A DNA stretch of 6,239 bases. It comes from an uncultured Xanthobacteraceae bacterium (lineage in GTDB: Bacteria > Pseudomonadota > Alphaproteobacteria > Rhizobiales > Xanthobacteraceae). Positions 4,768-6,239 of the stretch are shown in pieces (position 1 is the stretch's first letter; each line of letters opens with the position of its first letter). Where the stretch lies: positions 1-6,239 of the forward strand of contig CATPCO010000364.1 of the NCBI GenBank assembly GCA_955652925.1, read 5' to 3'. A program made the translations under genes and the position numbers. The notes under the pieces are model-generated. The model ran no database searches, had not been told where the DNA came from, and worked only from the letters and a program-made list of their open reading frames with translations.

Positions 4768-6239
4768 TCAAGCCTGTTGTCGCAACAACCGCCGGATGAC
4801 TTTGCCGGTGGTGGTCATCGGCATGTGATCGATGAATGCAACTTCGCGCGGATATTCGTGCGCGGAAAGCCGCGTCTTCACGAACGACTGGATCTCGGCG
4901 GCGAGCGCGTCGGACGGCGAATGTCCCGCTTTCGGCACGATGAAAGCTTTGACGATTTGGGTGCGCACGGGGTCGGGCTTGCCGACCACCGCAGCAAGCG
5001 CGACCGCCGGGTGCTTGATCAAGCAATCCTCGATTTCAGCAGGACCGATGCGATAGCCCGAGGACGTAATGACATCATCGTTGCGGCCGACGAACTGCAC
5101 ATAGCCATCGCGGTCCATGACGCCCTGATCCCCGGTCGTCATCCAGTCGCGGATAAATTTCTCGCGGGTGGCGTCGGGCTTGCCCCAATATTCCAGGAAC
5201 ATCACGGGATCAGGGCGCTTGATCGCGATCTCTCCGGCTTCGCCTGGCGCGCATGGCGTACCGTCGGGATGGATGATCGCGACCGTATGCCCCGGCACGG
5301 TTTTCCCAATGCTTCCCGGCTGTGCGATACCAATCCCCCCACATGACCCAAGCACCAGATTGCATTCGGTCTGGCCGTAGAACTCGTTGATGGCGAGGCC
5401 GAGGGCGGATTTTCCCCATTCGTAGGTCTCGGCCCCGAGCGCTTCACCGCCGGACCCGACCGAGCGTAGCTGCAAGTCCGCCGGCGGACGGCTCACGGAG
5501 CGCATCAGGCGCAGCGCGGTTGGAGGAATAAAGGCATTGCGCACGCCCATCCTCGCCATGAGGTGAAACGCCTCGCCTGGATCGAACTTCTCGTATTTGT
5601 GCGCGACCACCGGCACGCCGTAGTGCAGCGCCGGCAGGAGAGCGTCGAGGAGACCTCCGGCCCAGGCCCAGTCAGCGGGGGTCCAGAAGCGGTCCCCGGG
5701 CTGCGGAAAAAACTCGTGCGGCAACTCGATGCCGGGAAGATGGCCGAGCAGCACGCGATGTGCATGCAGCGCACCCTTCGGGGGCCCGGTAGTGCCCGAT
5801 GTATAGATCATCAGTGCCGGATCTTCGGACGTGGTCGCAACCGGCATGAATGCGGCTGAGGCGCGAGCGAGCAAGGCATGAAAATCCTGCGCGCCGTCGG
5901 CGGGGCCATCCACCGACAAAACGAGGGCGAGCTCGTTTCGGGCGGGAAGCTTGGCGAGTCCCTGCGCATTGGTGATGAGCGCGCGCACGCCGGCGTCCGT
6001 CAGACGATATGAGATCGCTTCGACCCCAAACAGCAAGGCGAGCGGCAATGCGATTGCGCCGAGTTTATAGCTGGCGATGTGACTGATCGCGGCCTCCAGC
6101 ATCTGCGGAAGGAGAATCGCAATCCGATCGCCGCGCCCGATGCCGTGTTCCGCAAGCACATTCGCGAGCCGATTGGAGCTCTCGCGCAGCATGCCGTAGC
6201 TGATCTCGTCGACGGAGCCGTCCCGGCGCACATTGAAAA
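4768..6239 (-). CDS. AMP-forming acyl-CoA synthetase (5' end outside window)
   Basis: This is a member of the ANL superfamily that activates a carboxylic acid with ATP to an acyl-adenylate and then forms the CoA thioester. 489 codons are visible and the frame is still open at the right edge. About 50 N-terminal residues are missing relative to the usual 530-550. Numbering from the MRRDG at 6231, the core motifs are YTSGTTGPPKG (143-153, the ATP loop), EFYGQTE (283-289), TTGD (365-368), GRNDDVITSSGYRIGP (382-397, the hinge region) and PMTTTGK (471-477) with the catalytic Lys 477 near the C terminus. All are intact. The sequence WTPADWAWAGGLLDALLPAL and overall pattern resemble medium-chain/acetyl-type synthetases, but the substrate cannot be read from sequence. 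It is the most upstream gene visible in the operon, four bases before the COG4280-type gene. The shared transcript does not prove a shared pathway. Confidence 0.95.
   Translation of the reverse strand, partial: FNVRRDGSVDEISYGMLRESSNRLANVLAEHGIGRGDRIAILLPQMLEAAISHIASYKLGAIALPLALLFGVEAISYRLTDAGVRALITNAQGLAKLPARNELALVLSVDGPADGAQDFHALLARASAAFMPVATTSEDPALMIYTSGTTGPPKGALHAHRVLLGHLPGIELPHEFFPQPGDRFWTPADWAWAGGLLDALLPALHYGVPVVAHKYEKFDPGEAFHLMARMGVRNAFIPPTALRLMRSVSRPPADLQLRSVGSGGEALGAETYEWGKSALGLAINEFYGQTECNLVLGSCGGIGIAQPGSIGKTVPGHTVAIIHPDGTPCAPGEAGEIAIKRPDPVMFLEYWGKPDATREKFIRDWMTTGDQGVMDRDGYVQFVGRNDDVITSSGYRIGPAEIEDCLIKHPAVALAAVVGKPDPVRTQIVKAFIVPKAGHSPSDALAAEIQSFVKTRLSAHEYPREVAFIDHMPMTTTGKVIRRLLRQQA

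Noticed and set aside
4474..5346. Long plus-strand open frame (290 codons) opposite the synthetase and COG4280-type genes
   Set aside because: It is antisense to well-supported genes, and its composition and lack of motifs mark it as a shadow.
1..6239. CRISPR array, tRNA or rRNA genes, phage or toxin-antitoxin module
   Set aside because: I saw no regularly spaced repeats, no cloverleaf or rRNA-like stretch, and no matching protein families on either strand.

Overview
The window looks like chromosomal DNA from a high-GC alphaproteobacterium, probably of the Hyphomicrobiales (Bradyrhizobium, Rhodopseudomonas or Xanthobacteraceae-like). This rests on GC-rich coding sequence (40 of 60 bases in a hand-counted stretch of the GTPase gene), protein families typical of that order, and dispersed intergenic palindromes of types common there. 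Genus and species cannot be fixed from the sequence alone.

Layout, left to right. Positions 1-254 hold the 3' end of an unrecognised plus-strand gene. Positions 255-401 are a short convergent gap with a hairpin repeat. Positions 402-755 (minus) encode a small DUF559 / Vsr-like PD-(D/E)XK endonuclease-type protein. It is lower in GC than its surroundings and is bracketed by two inverted copies of one palindromic repeat. From 876 to the right edge everything is on the minus strand and reads as one likely operon. In transcription order it is: an AMP-forming acyl-CoA synthetase (5' end beyond the window), a COG4280-type membrane protein with an internal duplication, a 72-residue two-helix membrane protein, a GTPase with a C-terminal DUF697-like membrane domain, and a membrane-anchored GTPase with two N-terminal helices. 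The first four genes are nearly contiguous (4-nt gap, 4-nt overlap, 21-nt gap). The last is separated by 148 bases filled with two palindromic elements.

How the genes may work together: the synthetase activates a carboxylic acid to its CoA thioester. The COG4280 protein is plausibly a small-ion or solute transporter, by analogy with the ExxE motifs of FTR1-type permeases, and the small membrane protein is its likely partner. The two GTPases are predicted membrane proteins of different architecture, one with a canonical G4 motif and one without, which suggests a cooperating pair. No function for the set is established by the sequence. It is a coherent but uncharacterised membrane/GTPase gene group rather than a recognisable defence or mobile system. 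The best candidate for an undescribed unit is the repeat-bracketed DUF559 gene.
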